Assembly (NCBI RefSeq): GCF_001425785.1
Contig: NZ_LMDI01000012.1
Coordinates: 311,566-375,565 of the forward strand
DNA: 64,000 nt
Direction: 5' to 3'
Source: Rhizobacter sp. Root1221
Lineage (GTDB): Bacteria; Pseudomonadota; Gammaproteobacteria; Burkholderiales; Burkholderiaceae_C
Positions within the stretch are counted from its first letter, which is position 1; every line of letters starts with the position of its first letter. Positions 45,214-54,176 of the stretch are shown piece by piece. The notes below the pieces were generated by a model that was given only the letters and a program-made list of their open reading frames with translations, was not told where the DNA came from and made no database searches. The position numbers and the translations under genes were made by a program.

Positions 45214-45987
45214 TTACCAGTCGCGCATGCGTACGCGCAGCTTGGCCACGGTTGCCTGGTGGATCTGCGAGATGCGGGATGCGCTGACGCCCAGCGCGGT
45301 GCCGATCTCGGCGAGGTCGAGTTCGCGGCCATAGATCATGTCCATCACCGCGCGCTCCTGGGGTTCGAGGGCGTCGAAGGCCTGGGCGAGGGCCTCGTGG
45401 CGCTGCCGGCGCTGCAACACACGTTGCGGGTCGGCATGTTCGTCGACCGCCGCGTGGGCCGCATCGTGGCCGTTCGGGCTGCTGTCGTCGGAAGGTGGCT
45501 CGAGGGCTTCGTCCTCGAGCCGCGTGGGGGCCGCGCCGGCGTCGAGCATGGCGCGGTAGAACACCTCCAGCGTCCAGCCGAGTTCGTTGGACACCTCCTT
45601 CGCACGCGGGGCCCGTCCGAGGCGGTGTTCGAGCGCCTGCACCGCGGCCCGGATCTGCCGCTGCTGGCTGCGCACGTGGCGGGACAGTTCGTCCGACGAC
45701 CGCAGCGAGTCGAGCATCGACCCTTCGATGCGGCGCGACGCGTAGGTGTCGAAAGTCGCACCGCGCCCCTCCTCGAAACGCGTCAGGGCTTCGTTGAGGC
45801 CGATCATGCCGGCCTGCACCAGCTCGTCCATCGCGACGTTGGCCGGCAGCCGTGACAGCATGCGGCTCGCAATGCGCCGCACGAGCGGGCGGTGGGCCAG
45901 AAGGCGCACGTTGCGTTCGTCGGGATCGGGGGGGAGGACGTTCGGGTTCAACTGGGCGGCCGGTTGGGGTGAACGGGCGTCCAGCAT
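45214..45987 (-). CDS. FliA-type (sigma-28) RNA polymerase sigma factor
   Basis: A 257-residue sigma-70-family protein. Region 2 is seen in HRPLVRRIASRMLSRLPANVAMDELVQAGMIGLNEAL and FDTYASRRIEGSMLDSLRSSDELSRHVR, region 3 in RLGRAPRAKEVSNELGW, and region 4 in LEPQERAVMDMIYGRELDLAEIGTALGVSASRISQIH, all typical of FliA/WhiG. The stretch DLAEIG and the RSSDELSRHVR end of region 2 differ somewhat from enteric FliA. No flagellar genes are in the window, so its regulon cannot be told from context; motility or a general stress role are both open. Confidence 0.85.
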   Translation of the reverse strand: MLDARSPQPAAQLNPNVLPPDPDERNVRLLAHRPLVRRIASRMLSRLPANVAMDELVQAGMIGLNEALTRFEEGRGATFDTYASRRIEGSMLDSLRSSDELSRHVRSQQRQIRAAVQALEHRLGRAPRAKEVSNELGWTLEVFYRAMLDAGAAPTRLEDEALEPPSDDSSPNGHDAAHAAVDEHADPQRVLQRRQRHEALAQAFDALEPQERAVMDMIYGRELDLAEIGTALGVSASRISQIHQATVAKLRVRMRDW

Positions 45988-46078
45988 ATCGTTCGGCCTA
46001 CACCCCGCCGCCGGGCAGGGGTTTGGTGTTTCACTACCGCGCGGTGGCGCGAGGGGCCCCGCGCGTCCGTGTGCGGCG

Positions 46079-47095
46079 TCAGGCGAGCGCGGTGTAGGCG
46101 GCCTGCACCCCCGGGGTCCACTGGGCCACCTGGTCGGGGTTCTCGTGGACCCGCCCGGCCGACACCAGCACCCGCAACGCTGCCACGCGGTTGCCCGCGA
46201 GCAGCAGCTGCGCCAGCGGGTCTTCCGCGGCGGCGAACCCCTGTGCCGCCTTCACCGAGCGGGCGGCCGCATGCAGCGTCGGGCTCAGCCGCCAGCCCGT
46301 GATGAACTGCGCGAACAACCGCTCGCGCCGCACCTGGAAGGCCTGGCGAAAGCCGTTGCTGAACGCGAGGCCGGCCGGTGGGGTGTGGCTGTCGAAGATG
46401 CGGTCGAGTGCGCGCAGGCCGGCGGTCCAGCCCACATCGAACAGCAGGCCGCCGAGGTACGCCTCGAAGGGGTCGACCCCGCGTTCCCGGCCCAGCGCGC
46501 GGCACAGGTCGGCCTGGGCCTGGGAGTGGGCCCACAGCGGGCCCGTGGCGCGCAACGACAGCACGCCGGCCTGGGCGCTGAACATGGGCTTGAGCACCAC
46601 CTTCGCGACCGCCTGCCGTACGCCCGTCGTGCCGACACGGCGAATCGCGCCGGCCAGCTCGGTGACGGGCTCGGTGCCGCGGAACGCGATGCTGTTGGCG
46701 AGCCGCGTGACCTCGGCGACGAGGTTCGGGTCGCGGGCCACCCGCTGGGCGAGTTCACCGTCCGACTGCGCTTCGTCCCGCAAGCTGTTGAGGAGCTGCG
46801 GGATCACACCGGCCGCCCGCGGCAGCAACTCGCCGCGGCCCTTGTCGGCGGCGATCATCGCGTCCAGCTCGGCGAGCCACAGGGGTTCGTCCGGGTGGGG
46901 CGGGTGCTCGCTGGCCGGCAACTCGCCGAGCAGCCAGCTGAAAAGCTCGCCGTCCAGGTCGAGGAGCGGTGCGGCCGCCCTTCGGTCGGGCAGTGGGCTG
47001 CTGCCAGCGGCGGTGGCGTTGGCGGCGGTGGTGGCGGAACGCGGGGAGGGGTCTTTCGACAGCAGGTTGCTGAATCGGCGCACCCAGCTTGTCAT
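46079..47095 (-). CDS. HDOD-domain protein
   Basis: A 338-residue soluble protein. After a variable N-terminus with Ala/Pro-rich linkers and a short acidic region, residues about 95-300 form an HDOD domain: AQRVARDPNLVAEVTRLANSIAFRG, AIRRVGTTGVRQAVAKVVLKPMF and ATGPLWAHSQAQADLCRALG. As usual for HDOD, the metal-binding His-Asp pair of true HD phosphohydrolases is not kept. Such proteins take part in signalling. It is upstream of the sigma factor on the same strand, 91 bp away. Confidence 0.82.
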   Translation of the reverse strand: MTSWVRRFSNLLSKDPSPRSATTAANATAAGSSPLPDRRAAAPLLDLDGELFSWLLGELPASEHPPHPDEPLWLAELDAMIAADKGRGELLPRAAGVIPQLLNSLRDEAQSDGELAQRVARDPNLVAEVTRLANSIAFRGTEPVTELAGAIRRVGTTGVRQAVAKVVLKPMFSAQAGVLSLRATGPLWAHSQAQADLCRALGRERGVDPFEAYLGGLLFDVGWTAGLRALDRIFDSHTPPAGLAFSNGFRQAFQVRRERLFAQFITGWRLSPTLHAAARSVKAAQGFAAAEDPLAQLLLAGNRVAALRVLVSAGRVHENPDQVAQWTPGVQAAYTALA

Positions 47096-47156
47096 GGCGG
47101 CAACACGGTCCGGAATGAGGTTGCCTCGAGTATCGCCGCGCCGTGTGCGGGGCGCG

Positions 47157-48326
47157 TCAGGATCTGGGCCACAGAACCCACAGGCGCAGCGGCTGTTTCA
47201 TGCGCCCGGCCTGCTGTTCGGCGGTGGTGCCCCAACCCCAGAAGTAGTCGGCCCGCACCGCACCGACGATGGCGCTGCCGGTGTCCTGCGCCATCACGAG
47301 CCGTTGCAGCGGCTGGCTGGAGAGCGGTTCGGTGGTGTCGAGCCACACCGGCGTGCCGTACGGGATGCTCAGCGGGTCGACCGCGATGGAACGGCCCGGG
47401 GTCAGCGGCACCCCCTGGGCGCCCTTCGGCCCCATGGACGGGTCGGCCAGCGCTTCCTCGCGGAAGAACACCGTGCGCGGGTTGCTCCACAGCAGTTCGT
47501 TCAGGCGCTGCGGGTTCTTCTGCGCCCACGCCTTGATGCCGGGCCACGAGGCCTGGTCGGCGCGCAGTTCACCCTGTTCGATGAGCCAGCGGCCCACCGA
47601 CTTGTACGGTTGGTTGTTGTGCCCCGCAAACGCCGCGCGCATCAGCCGCTGCGTGCCATTGGCTTCCTGCACCTGGAGGCGGCCGGAGCCCTGGATCTGC
47701 AGGATCAGCGCGTCGAGCGGGTCGGCCACCCACGCGATCTCCCGGCCGTGCAGCGCGGCCTTCGCGGCCGGCACCGTGTCGAGCTGCTGGCGTGTCCAGT
47801 ACGGGTTGCGCAAGGCCAGGTCGGCCGGCGGGCCGTACAGCGGCACACGGTACGGGCCTCGGGCCACGCGGCTGGCTTCGATCAGCGGTTCGAAGTAGCC
47901 GGTGACGAGGCCTTCGTTGGCCCCTTCGAGTGTTTCGACCCGCCACGGCTGCAGGCGCGCACGCAACCACGCCCGGGCCGCGGCGTCGGTCATGGGGCCT
48001 GCGGCGCGGGCATCCACGCACACCCGGGCCCAGTCGAACGCGGGCTTCTCGCAGCCCCGCAGCAGCGACGGCCACAGCTCGGTGGTGGTGTCCTGTTCCC
48101 AGCCGGGCAGGTCGGTCCATTGGGCCGACACCCAGCGGGCACGCTGGCGCATCAGCGTGGCCCCCGGTTCGGCGGCCGGGCGGGCGGCAGGGGCCGGCGT
48201 GGCGCCGCGGTCTTCCACCGGGGCAGGCGGCGAGGACGGGCCGGTCGCGCACGCGCCCAGCACTCCTAGAATCAGCGCGGTCAGGGCCGGCCGCACCCCG
48301 CGGAACGGGCGAAGGAACTGCATCAT
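47157..48326 (-). CDS. mltA: Membrane-bound lytic murein transglycosylase A
   Basis: A 389-residue outer-membrane lipoprotein that cleaves peptidoglycan to 1,6-anhydromuropeptides. Lipobox LGAC near residue 25, then a Pro/Ala linker. Family stretches: LVTGYFEPLIEASR, AWVADPLDALILQIQGSGRLQV, the FFREE region, and the catalytic-domain end AQDTGSAIVGAVRADYFWGWG, whose Asp is the catalytic residue of MltA. It is the usual neighbour of the apaG-rpe-gph block. Its start codon overlaps that of a small divergent gene. Confidence 0.92.
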   Translation of the reverse strand: MMQFLRPFRGVRPALTALILGVLGACATGPSSPPAPVEDRGATPAPAARPAAEPGATLMRQRARWVSAQWTDLPGWEQDTTTELWPSLLRGCEKPAFDWARVCVDARAAGPMTDAAARAWLRARLQPWRVETLEGANEGLVTGYFEPLIEASRVARGPYRVPLYGPPADLALRNPYWTRQQLDTVPAAKAALHGREIAWVADPLDALILQIQGSGRLQVQEANGTQRLMRAAFAGHNNQPYKSVGRWLIEQGELRADQASWPGIKAWAQKNPQRLNELLWSNPRTVFFREEALADPSMGPKGAQGVPLTPGRSIAVDPLSIPYGTPVWLDTTEPLSSQPLQRLVMAQDTGSAIVGAVRADYFWGWGTTAEQQAGRMKQPLRLWVLWPRS

Positions 48327-48444
48327 GGGTTTGATCTTGCTGGAAGCGCTCGGTGCGCTTGTCGTGTTGGTGTTGATCGTCTGGTGGACGATGTTCTCGG
48401 GCCGCCGCGGCGGCGAGCGGCGCGATGACGATTCCGGTCACTGA
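48325..48444 (+). CDS. Small single-helix membrane protein
   Basis: A 39-residue reading frame divergent from mltA. It starts MGLILLEALGALVVLVLIVWW, one transmembrane helix, followed by a short basic and then acidic tail (SGRRGGERRDDDSGH). AAGGA lies 9 nt before the ATG. The two start codons share bases through a CATG palindrome at 48324-48327, and the 3' end overlaps the stop of the next gene by 7 bp. Length and pattern fit a genuine small membrane protein; no function is known. Confidence 0.6.
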   Translation: MGLILLEALGALVVLVLIVWWTMFSGRRGGERRDDDSGH

Positions 48445-50474
48445 CCCCGAGGCGGTTGTGCATCGCGGGGCGGAACGATGAAACTCAGCGGCTTGCGCCA
48501 CAGGCGCTGCCGGATGGCGCGGTAGATGCGGCTGCGGTCGCGCAAGCGGATGCCGCGCGAGCGCAGCGCCACCTTGAACGCCAGCAGGAAACTCACGCTC
48601 AGGTTCAGCAGGCCGGTCACGGGAATGGCGGCCACGCACCACCAGAACGCCGGCAGCTTCACGATGTCCGCGCCCATGGCCCCGGCTGCGGCCGCGAGCT
48701 GGCCGGTGGACAGCGTGACGTGGCGAACGTCGATGGGCAGCCCGAAGAACGCGGCAACCACCGGCACGATGCCCAGCATCAGGCCCAGCGAGATGTTCGA
48801 CGTGAAGCCCGAGATGTTGTGGCGCCAGTACTCGGCCCAGCGCTGCGCCCGCGTGCGGCCGAGCGCGGCCACGATGCGCGGGTTCCAGGCGATGGCGCTG
48901 TCGAGGCGGTGCCACACGAACCAGTTTTCCACCCAGCCCGCGATGATCGAGCTGGCGAACAGCAGCACGCCGGTGAACGCAGCATACAGCGGCGTGCCGC
49001 CCAGCAGCGTCAGCGAGTCGAGCACGTGGGCACCGGCCTCCACGCCCACGAGCGGTTTGCCGAACACGGCCTCGCTCGCGAGCTGTGCCACCAGCACCAC
49101 CGGTGCCACGATCGACAGGTTGCCCAGGATGCCGGCGGACTGCGACCGGATCAGGTGGGCCACCTCGTCGACGAACCCTTCCACGGCGTCGTCGTTCGAC
49201 ACGTCGCGCAGCTTCTCGGCCATCGCCGGCGCGGTCATCGCGGGCTGTTTGGTGGCGACGGTCCAGTGCGCCAGGTGGATCAGCACGAAGCTGCCCGCGT
49301 AGTTGATGCCGGCCCAGAAGCCGGCCCAGAACGCCGTGAGGCCGAGCGCCAGCACGAAGAACTTCATCAGCGTGGTGCCCGCGAGCACCGCACCGCCACC
49401 GGCCGCGGCTTTCAGCATGCGCCCGTAGGCGCTGCGGTCGCGGGTGATGTAGTGCTCACCGGTTTCGGCGCTGCGTTCGGCCACCTTGCGCGCCAGCATC
49501 GAGTAATGGCGCGCGAACAGCGCGCGCAGGCTGCGGCGTTCATCGGCCGTGCGCACCAGTTGAGCGAGCAGCCGGGTGATTTCGGTGCCGGGCGTGGTGC
49601 TGAGCACACACGTGAGCAGGTCTTCGATGCGGCGCGAGCGGCGGTCGAGCTGGTCGAGCTCGAACACGAGCCCCACCGACACCCCGTGGTCCTCGAGGTG
49701 CTCGTGCACGCTGTCGGCGCAGCGCCGGCACGTGTCGAGCAGCGCACGCAGGTACTGGGCCGACGTGAACAGCAACTCGGCGTTGCCCGCCTCCGCGGCA
49801 TCGCAGACGTCCTCGGCCACGCGGGCCAGCTGGCGGAAGGGCCGGTCGACGAGCAGGTCGCGGCTCATGCGCGCGCGGATCGACGGCGAAAACCCGAGCG
49901 CCCGCACCGAGGCCGCCAGGAACATGATCGCGTCGAGGAACGGGGCCTGCCAGTCGATGCGTGTGCCGTCCTGTGGCGTCAGCAGCGCGATCAGGCGGGT
50001 CAGCGTGGGCGTGTCGATGGCATCGAGCCAGTCGGCATCGCTCGCCACCGGGAACAGCAGGTAGAACAGTTCGGCCAGGTCGCGGGTGTCGGGCGTGCCG
50101 GGCAGCAGGCGCAACCGCAGGCGCTGGCCGAGTTCGCCGATCAGGTCCATGCGCGGGGCGAAGCCGAAGTCGGCCAGCAGCGCGGCGGTGTCCACATCGG
50201 TCCAGAAGCGGCGCAGCACGGCGCGCACCTGCACCTCGTGTTCCGGGTTGCGCTCCAGCACGTTCAGCAAGTGGCGCAGCCGCAGGATGGGGGTGGGCGT
50301 CTGCTGCTGCGGCAGCGGCGCATGCCTCAGCCATTCGAGCAGGCGCACGAGCCACAGGTGGCGCTCGGGCTGCGAGGCGTTCACGTCGGCGACGGTCAGC
50401 AGGGCGCTCAGGTCCCACGGCCCTTCGGCCCCGGGCAGGGGGCCGCGCAGGGTCAGCTTCAGCTTCGACAGCAT
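48438..50474 (-). CDS. Integral membrane protein of the so-called site-specific recombinase family (PF10136)
   Basis: A 678-residue protein. The first 350 residues are helical and soluble-looking (LRLRHLLNVLERNPEHEVQVRAVLRRFW); the second half holds several clear transmembrane segments (LMKFFVLALGLTAFWAGFWAGI, VLLFASSIIAGWVENW, LGLMLGIVPVVAAFFGL). It lacks tyrosine- or serine-recombinase motifs, and the membrane topology argues against the family name. It overlaps the apaG stop by one base (TGATG) and belongs to the conserved mltA-apaG-rpe neighbourhood. Confidence 0.82.
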   Translation of the reverse strand: MLSKLKLTLRGPLPGAEGPWDLSALLTVADVNASQPERHLWLVRLLEWLRHAPLPQQQTPTPILRLRHLLNVLERNPEHEVQVRAVLRRFWTDVDTAALLADFGFAPRMDLIGELGQRLRLRLLPGTPDTRDLAELFYLLFPVASDADWLDAIDTPTLTRLIALLTPQDGTRIDWQAPFLDAIMFLAASVRALGFSPSIRARMSRDLLVDRPFRQLARVAEDVCDAAEAGNAELLFTSAQYLRALLDTCRRCADSVHEHLEDHGVSVGLVFELDQLDRRSRRIEDLLTCVLSTTPGTEITRLLAQLVRTADERRSLRALFARHYSMLARKVAERSAETGEHYITRDRSAYGRMLKAAAGGGAVLAGTTLMKFFVLALGLTAFWAGFWAGINYAGSFVLIHLAHWTVATKQPAMTAPAMAEKLRDVSNDDAVEGFVDEVAHLIRSQSAGILGNLSIVAPVVLVAQLASEAVFGKPLVGVEAGAHVLDSLTLLGGTPLYAAFTGVLLFASSIIAGWVENWFVWHRLDSAIAWNPRIVAALGRTRAQRWAEYWRHNISGFTSNISLGLMLGIVPVVAAFFGLPIDVRHVTLSTGQLAAAAGAMGADIVKLPAFWWCVAAIPVTGLLNLSVSFLLAFKVALRSRGIRLRDRSRIYRAIRQRLWRKPLSFIVPPRDAQPPRGQ

Positions 50475-50848
50475 CAGTGCAGCGCGGAGGCCAGCGTGAG
50501 GCCGAACTCCGGGATGGGGGCGTCGAACGGGTGGGCGTCCTCCGTCATGCAGAAGAACGTGCCGCGCATGCTGCCTTGCGGGCTCGCGATGGTGGTCCAG
50601 CTGGTGTATTCGAACCGTTCACCCGGTTGCAGCAGCGGCTGCTGGCCCACGACGGCGAGGCCGCGCACCTCGTCGGTGTGCCCGTGGGCGTCGGTGATGA
50701 CCCAGTGCCGCGCGATCAGCTGCGCCGCGATGTCACCGGTGTTGCGGATGGTGATCGTGTACGCGAACGCGTGCCGGCCGGTCTCCGGTTCCGATTGTTC
50801 GGGGAGGTGGCGGACGGTGGCACTGCAGGTGAATTCGGGCTGGCTCAT
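50474..50848 (-). CDS. apaG: ApaG domain protein
   Basis: A 124-residue protein made of one fibronectin-like ApaG domain: FAYTITIRNTGDIAAQLIARHWVITDAHG, EVRGLAVVGQQPLLQPGERFEYTSW and GSMRGTFFCMTEDAHPFDAPIPEF. ApaG is linked to magnesium/cobalt resistance and diadenosine-tetraphosphate metabolism in enterics; its action is not settled. The start at 50848 (MSQPEFTC) matches the family; another ATG lies three codons upstream. Divergent from rpe across 79 bp. Confidence 0.92.
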   Translation of the reverse strand: MSQPEFTCSATVRHLPEQSEPETGRHAFAYTITIRNTGDIAAQLIARHWVITDAHGHTDEVRGLAVVGQQPLLQPGERFEYTSWTTIASPQGSMRGTFFCMTEDAHPFDAPIPEFGLTLASALH

Positions 50849-50927
50849 GCAGGCCATTCTAGAAGCGCGAAGAAAGTCACATCCGGGCAGACCCCAGGGC
50901 GCTGGTCGGAAATCCTAAAATGCCGGG

Positions 50928-51617
50928 ATGAGTCAAACCACCTACCGCATCGCCCCGAGCATCCTGTCCGCCGACTTCGCCCGCCTGGGCGACGAAGTGC
51001 GCCAGGTCATCGATTCGGGCGCCGACTGGATCCATTTCGACGTGATGGACAACCACTACGTCCCCAACCTGACCTTCGGTCCGATGATCTGCGAGGCGTT
51101 GCGCAAACACGCGGTCACCGCAACGGGTGCCCGGGTGCCCATCGACGTGCACCTGATGGTGCAGCCGGTAGACGCGCTGGCCCAGGCCTTCTGCAAGGCC
51201 GGCGCCGACCTGGTGAGTTTCCACCCCGATGCCAGCACCCACGTGGACCGCACCCTGCAGCTGATCAAGGCCGAAGGTTGCCAGGCTGGCCTCGTGTTCA
51301 ACCCGGCCACGCCGCTCGACGTGCTCGAGTGGGTGATCGACAAGGTCGACCTCGTGCTGATCATGAGCGTCAACCCGGGTTTCGGCGGGCAGAGTTTCAT
51401 CCCGTCGGCACTGAAGAAGATCGAACAGGCGCGCCGCCTCATCGACGCGAGCGGGCGCGACATCCGCCTCGAGGTGGACGGAGGCATCAAGGCCTCGAAC
51501 ATCCGCGAGGTGGCCGCCGCCGGCGCCGACACGTTCGTGGCCGGCAGCGCCATCTTCACGCAGAAGGACTACAAGGCCGCCATCGACGCGATGCGCGCCG
51601 AACTGGCGCGTGCCTGA
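50928..51617 (+). CDS. rpe: Ribulose-phosphate 3-epimerase
   Basis: A 229-residue TIM-barrel enzyme interconverting ribulose 5-phosphate and xylulose 5-phosphate. Motifs: [36 protein letters not shown] with the metal-binding His and Asp, VDVHLMVQP-like [27 protein letters not shown] and [12 protein letters not shown]. In related genomes gph follows directly; here a 10-kb segment intervenes. Confidence 0.95.
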   Translation: MSQTTYRIAPSILSADFARLGDEVRQVIDSGADWIHFDVMDNHYVPNLTFGPMICEALRKHAVTATGARVPIDVHLMVQPVDALAQAFCKAGADLVSFHPDASTHVDRTLQLIKAEGCQAGLVFNPATPLDVLEWVIDKVDLVLIMSVNPGFGGQSFIPSALKKIEQARRLIDASGRDIRLEVDGGIKASNIREVAAAGADTFVAGSAIFTQKDYKAAIDAMRAELARA

Positions 51618-51674
51618 GCGGCACGACCCGGGGCGCCCGCCCGGCGCCTGACGCGTTGTCTCGACGAGGGCCAG

Positions 51675-51708
51675 GCACATCGGCGCGATGACGATGCGGT
51701 TGGGCAGC
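51675..51708 (-). repeat. 34-bp fragment matching the start of the flavin oxidoreductase gene
   Basis: Read on the minus strand this codes for LPNRIVIAPMC, and 33 of 34 bases equal 53998-54031 inside the intact gene. Similarity stops sharply on both sides. The two copies are direct repeats 2.3 kb apart, flanking the HAF/PEP-CTERM gene. The rest of the 200-bp gap holds nothing recognisable beyond the ribosome site of the next gene. Confidence 0.7.
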
Positions 51709-51818
51709 CGCCGACACGACCCCGGCCCTTGTGTCCCCTTGTCCTTCCCCTGCCCTGAGGATGCCGGCGCGCGCCATGGCCCGTACCGTGCGTGGACCGA
51801 CCACCACAGGGAGCTCCC

Positions 51819-52898
51819 ATGCGCGTACCTACCCGGCTCGTATCCATCGCGGCGGCGGCCGTGTTCGCCCTCGCGAGCCTGCCCTTGCAGGCCGCCCCGC
51901 AGTACACCTTGTTCGACCTCGGGGCGCTCGGCAGCGGCAGCTCGACCGCCGCGCAGATCAACGATGCCGGCCAGGTGATCGGTTCTTTCGGCGCCAACGC
52001 GTTCGTGTACACGCCGGGCCTGGGCGTCACCGACTTCGCCACGCTCGCAGGCCAGCCCGCCGGCGCCACCAGCAGTGTGTACGGCATCAACGGCCTTGGC
52101 CAGGTCGTGGGGTCGGTGGGGGCCGGGTCGTCGGTCGTGTATCGCCCCGGTATCGGCACCGAGTACCTGGCCGACGGCCTCGGTGTCCGCCGCATCAACG
52201 ACGCGGGCCAGTACATCGGCGAAGGCTACGACGGGTCGGCCGGGTTCGGCTATCGGTACACGCCGGGCACTGGTATCGAACTGCTGCCGGGGTTGTACTC
52301 GCTGGTCGCCGACATCAACAACCATGGGCAGGTCGCCGGCGTCGCCGCCTACACCGACGACAGCATCGACCACGCCGCGCGGCTCGACGCGGATGGCGTG
52401 CAGCTCCTGGGCGATCTCGGTGGGGGGTTCAGCAAGTCGACCGCGATCAACAACGGCGGCGATGTCGTTGGCTACGCGGGCGTGAGCAGCGACTTGGTGC
52501 ACGCCTTCCGGTACACCGACGCGGGCGGCATCGTGGACCTCGACCCGTCGGGCCTCTTTCACAGCATGGCCGAAGCCATCAACGACCAGGGGTTGGTCGG
52601 TGGGGCGTTCTGGACGACGAGTGACGGCACGGAAAAGCGTGCCTTCATCGCCGGCGCGACGTCGGGCCTGATCGACCTCAACACCCTGCTCGACCCGTCG
52701 ACCGGGGCCGGTTGGACGCTGCTGGAGGTGAGCGACATCAACAACGCGGGCCAGATCGTCGGCACCGGCCTGTTCGGCGGTGCGGAGCGTGCTTTCGTGC
52801 TGAGCGCCGTGGCCGCGCCGGTGCCGGAGCCCGCCGCGTGGCTGCTGGCGCTGGTGGCCTGGCCGCTGTTGCGGCGGGGGGCGCGCCAGGCGTGCTGA
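51819..52898 (+). CDS. HAF-repeat protein with PEP-CTERM sorting signal
   Basis: A 359-residue exported protein. Signal peptide ending near LPLQA-A, then repeated HAF-type units (YTLFDLGALGSGSSTAAQINDAGQVIGSF, INGLGQVVGSV, INDAGQYIGEG, INNHGQVAGVA, INDQGLVGGAF, INNAGQIVGTG) about 45 residues apart. The C-terminus is a PEP-CTERM signal: PVPEPAAWLLALVAWPLL followed by basic residues, which directs the protein to exosortase for surface display. Role unknown, possibly in extracellular polymer. AGGGAG precedes the ATG. Confidence 0.85.
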   Translation: MRVPTRLVSIAAAAVFALASLPLQAAPQYTLFDLGALGSGSSTAAQINDAGQVIGSFGANAFVYTPGLGVTDFATLAGQPAGATSSVYGINGLGQVVGSVGAGSSVVYRPGIGTEYLADGLGVRRINDAGQYIGEGYDGSAGFGYRYTPGTGIELLPGLYSLVADINNHGQVAGVAAYTDDSIDHAARLDADGVQLLGDLGGGFSKSTAINNGGDVVGYAGVSSDLVHAFRYTDAGGIVDLDPSGLFHSMAEAINDQGLVGGAFWTTSDGTEKRAFIAGATSGLIDLNTLLDPSTGAGWTLLEVSDINNAGQIVGTGLFGGAERAFVLSAVAAPVPEPAAWLLALVAWPLLRRGARQAC

Positions 52899-52944
52899 TG
52901 GCGGTCGGAGGCCGGCAACTGGCCTCGCACGGCGACGAGGCCCG

Positions 52945-54072
52945 CTACATGGTGCGGCCGCCCGGCCCCTGGCGAGTCATGTCGAACAGGTCCTTGGCCT
53001 CCCGCGGCTGGCATCGCCAGTACTGCGGCGGCGCTGCCACCCGTGCGCCGAGTTCGGCGGCGGCGTGCCACGGCCAGCGCGGGTCGTAGAGCATCGCCCG
53101 TGCGAGGCCCACCGCGTCGGCCTCGCCGTCGGCGATCACCGCTTCGGCATGGGCCGCGCTGGTGATGAGCCCCACGGCGATCGTGGGCAGGCCCACCTCG
53201 GCCTTCACGCGGCGCGCGTGTGGCACCTGGTAGCCGGGCGCGAGCGGGATCGCCTGCGCCGTGGACACCCCGCCGCTCGACACATGGATGGCAGCGCAAC
53301 CTCGCGCCTTCAATGCGTGAGACAGCGCCACGGTGCCGTCGAGGTCCCAGCCACCCTCCACCCAATCGGTGGCCGACAGGCGGATCCACACCGGGCGGCC
53401 GGCGGGGAACGCCTCGCGCACCGCCTCGAATACCTCCAGCGGGAAGCGCATGCGGTTCTCGAGCGGTCCACCGTAGGCATCGGTGCGGTGGTTGGCCAGC
53501 GGCGACAGGAACTGGTGCAGCAGGTAGCCGTGCGCCGCATGCAGCTCGATGCCGTCAAACCCGAGCCGCGCGGCCCGCCGCGCCGCCCGGGCAAAGTCGT
53601 CGCGCACACGGCGCAAGCCGTCCGCGTCGAGGGCGTGCGGCGGGGTGTCGGTGGCTGCGTGGGGCACGGCCGACGGGCCCAGGGTTTGCCAGCCCGCCGG
53701 TTCGTGCGGGTGGACTTGCGAGCCACCTTCCCACGGCACCTGCGTGGAGCCTTTGCGGCCGGCGTGCGAGAGCTGGATGGCCAGCGGCATCGCAGCGTGC
53801 CGGCGCACGGAGGCCAGCACGAGCGCGAGCGCGGTTTCGTTCGCGTCGTTCCAGAGTCCCAGGTCGGCCGCGGAGATGCGGCCTTCCGGCGACACGGCCG
53901 TGGCCTCGAGCACCATCAGGCCCGCGCCCGAGAGCGCCAGGCTCCCGAGGTGGATCAGGTGCCAGTCGGTGGCGTTGCCATCGACCGCGGCGTACTGGCA
54001 CATCGGGGCGATGACGATGCGGTTGGGCAGCGTGAGCGACCCCAGCGGCAGGGGGGAAAACAGGCGGGACAC
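52945..54072 (-). CDS. NADH:flavin oxidoreductase (old yellow enzyme, YqjM-like)
   Basis: A 375-residue FMN enzyme reducing activated C=C bonds. Motifs: LTLPNRIVIAPMCQYAA, with the Cys of YqjM-like enzymes, IQLSHAGRKGS, FDGIELHAAHGYLLHQFLSP, NHRTDAYGGPLENRMRFPLEV, and AVGLARAMLYDPRWPWHAA. The GTG at 54072 was chosen because GGAG lies 7 nt upstream and it gives the usual length; a GTG at 54180 would add 36 residues and overlap the LysR stop. Same strand as and directly after the LysR regulator gene. Confidence 0.87.
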   Translation of the reverse strand: MSRLFSPLPLGSLTLPNRIVIAPMCQYAAVDGNATDWHLIHLGSLALSGAGLMVLEATAVSPEGRISAADLGLWNDANETALALVLASVRRHAAMPLAIQLSHAGRKGSTQVPWEGGSQVHPHEPAGWQTLGPSAVPHAATDTPPHALDADGLRRVRDDFARAARRAARLGFDGIELHAAHGYLLHQFLSPLANHRTDAYGGPLENRMRFPLEVFEAVREAFPAGRPVWIRLSATDWVEGGWDLDGTVALSHALKARGCAAIHVSSGGVSTAQAIPLAPGYQVPHARRVKAEVGLPTIAVGLITSAAHAEAVIADGEADAVGLARAMLYDPRWPWHAAAELGARVAAPPQYWRCQPREAKDLFDMTRQGPGGRTM

Positions 54073-54176
54073 GAGCGGGCTCCGGATGGCGGGATGCACC
54101 GCACTGTGCCGTGTTTCCGCCCCGCGCGGGCGGTGGGGGATTTTGGTGAGCACCTCGCGAAGCCGTTCGAGGTTCT

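Noticed and set aside
48438-50474. Site-specific recombinase, hence a mobile element
   Set aside because: The family name is historical; the protein is a multi-pass membrane protein without recombinase residues and sits in a conserved housekeeping neighbourhood.
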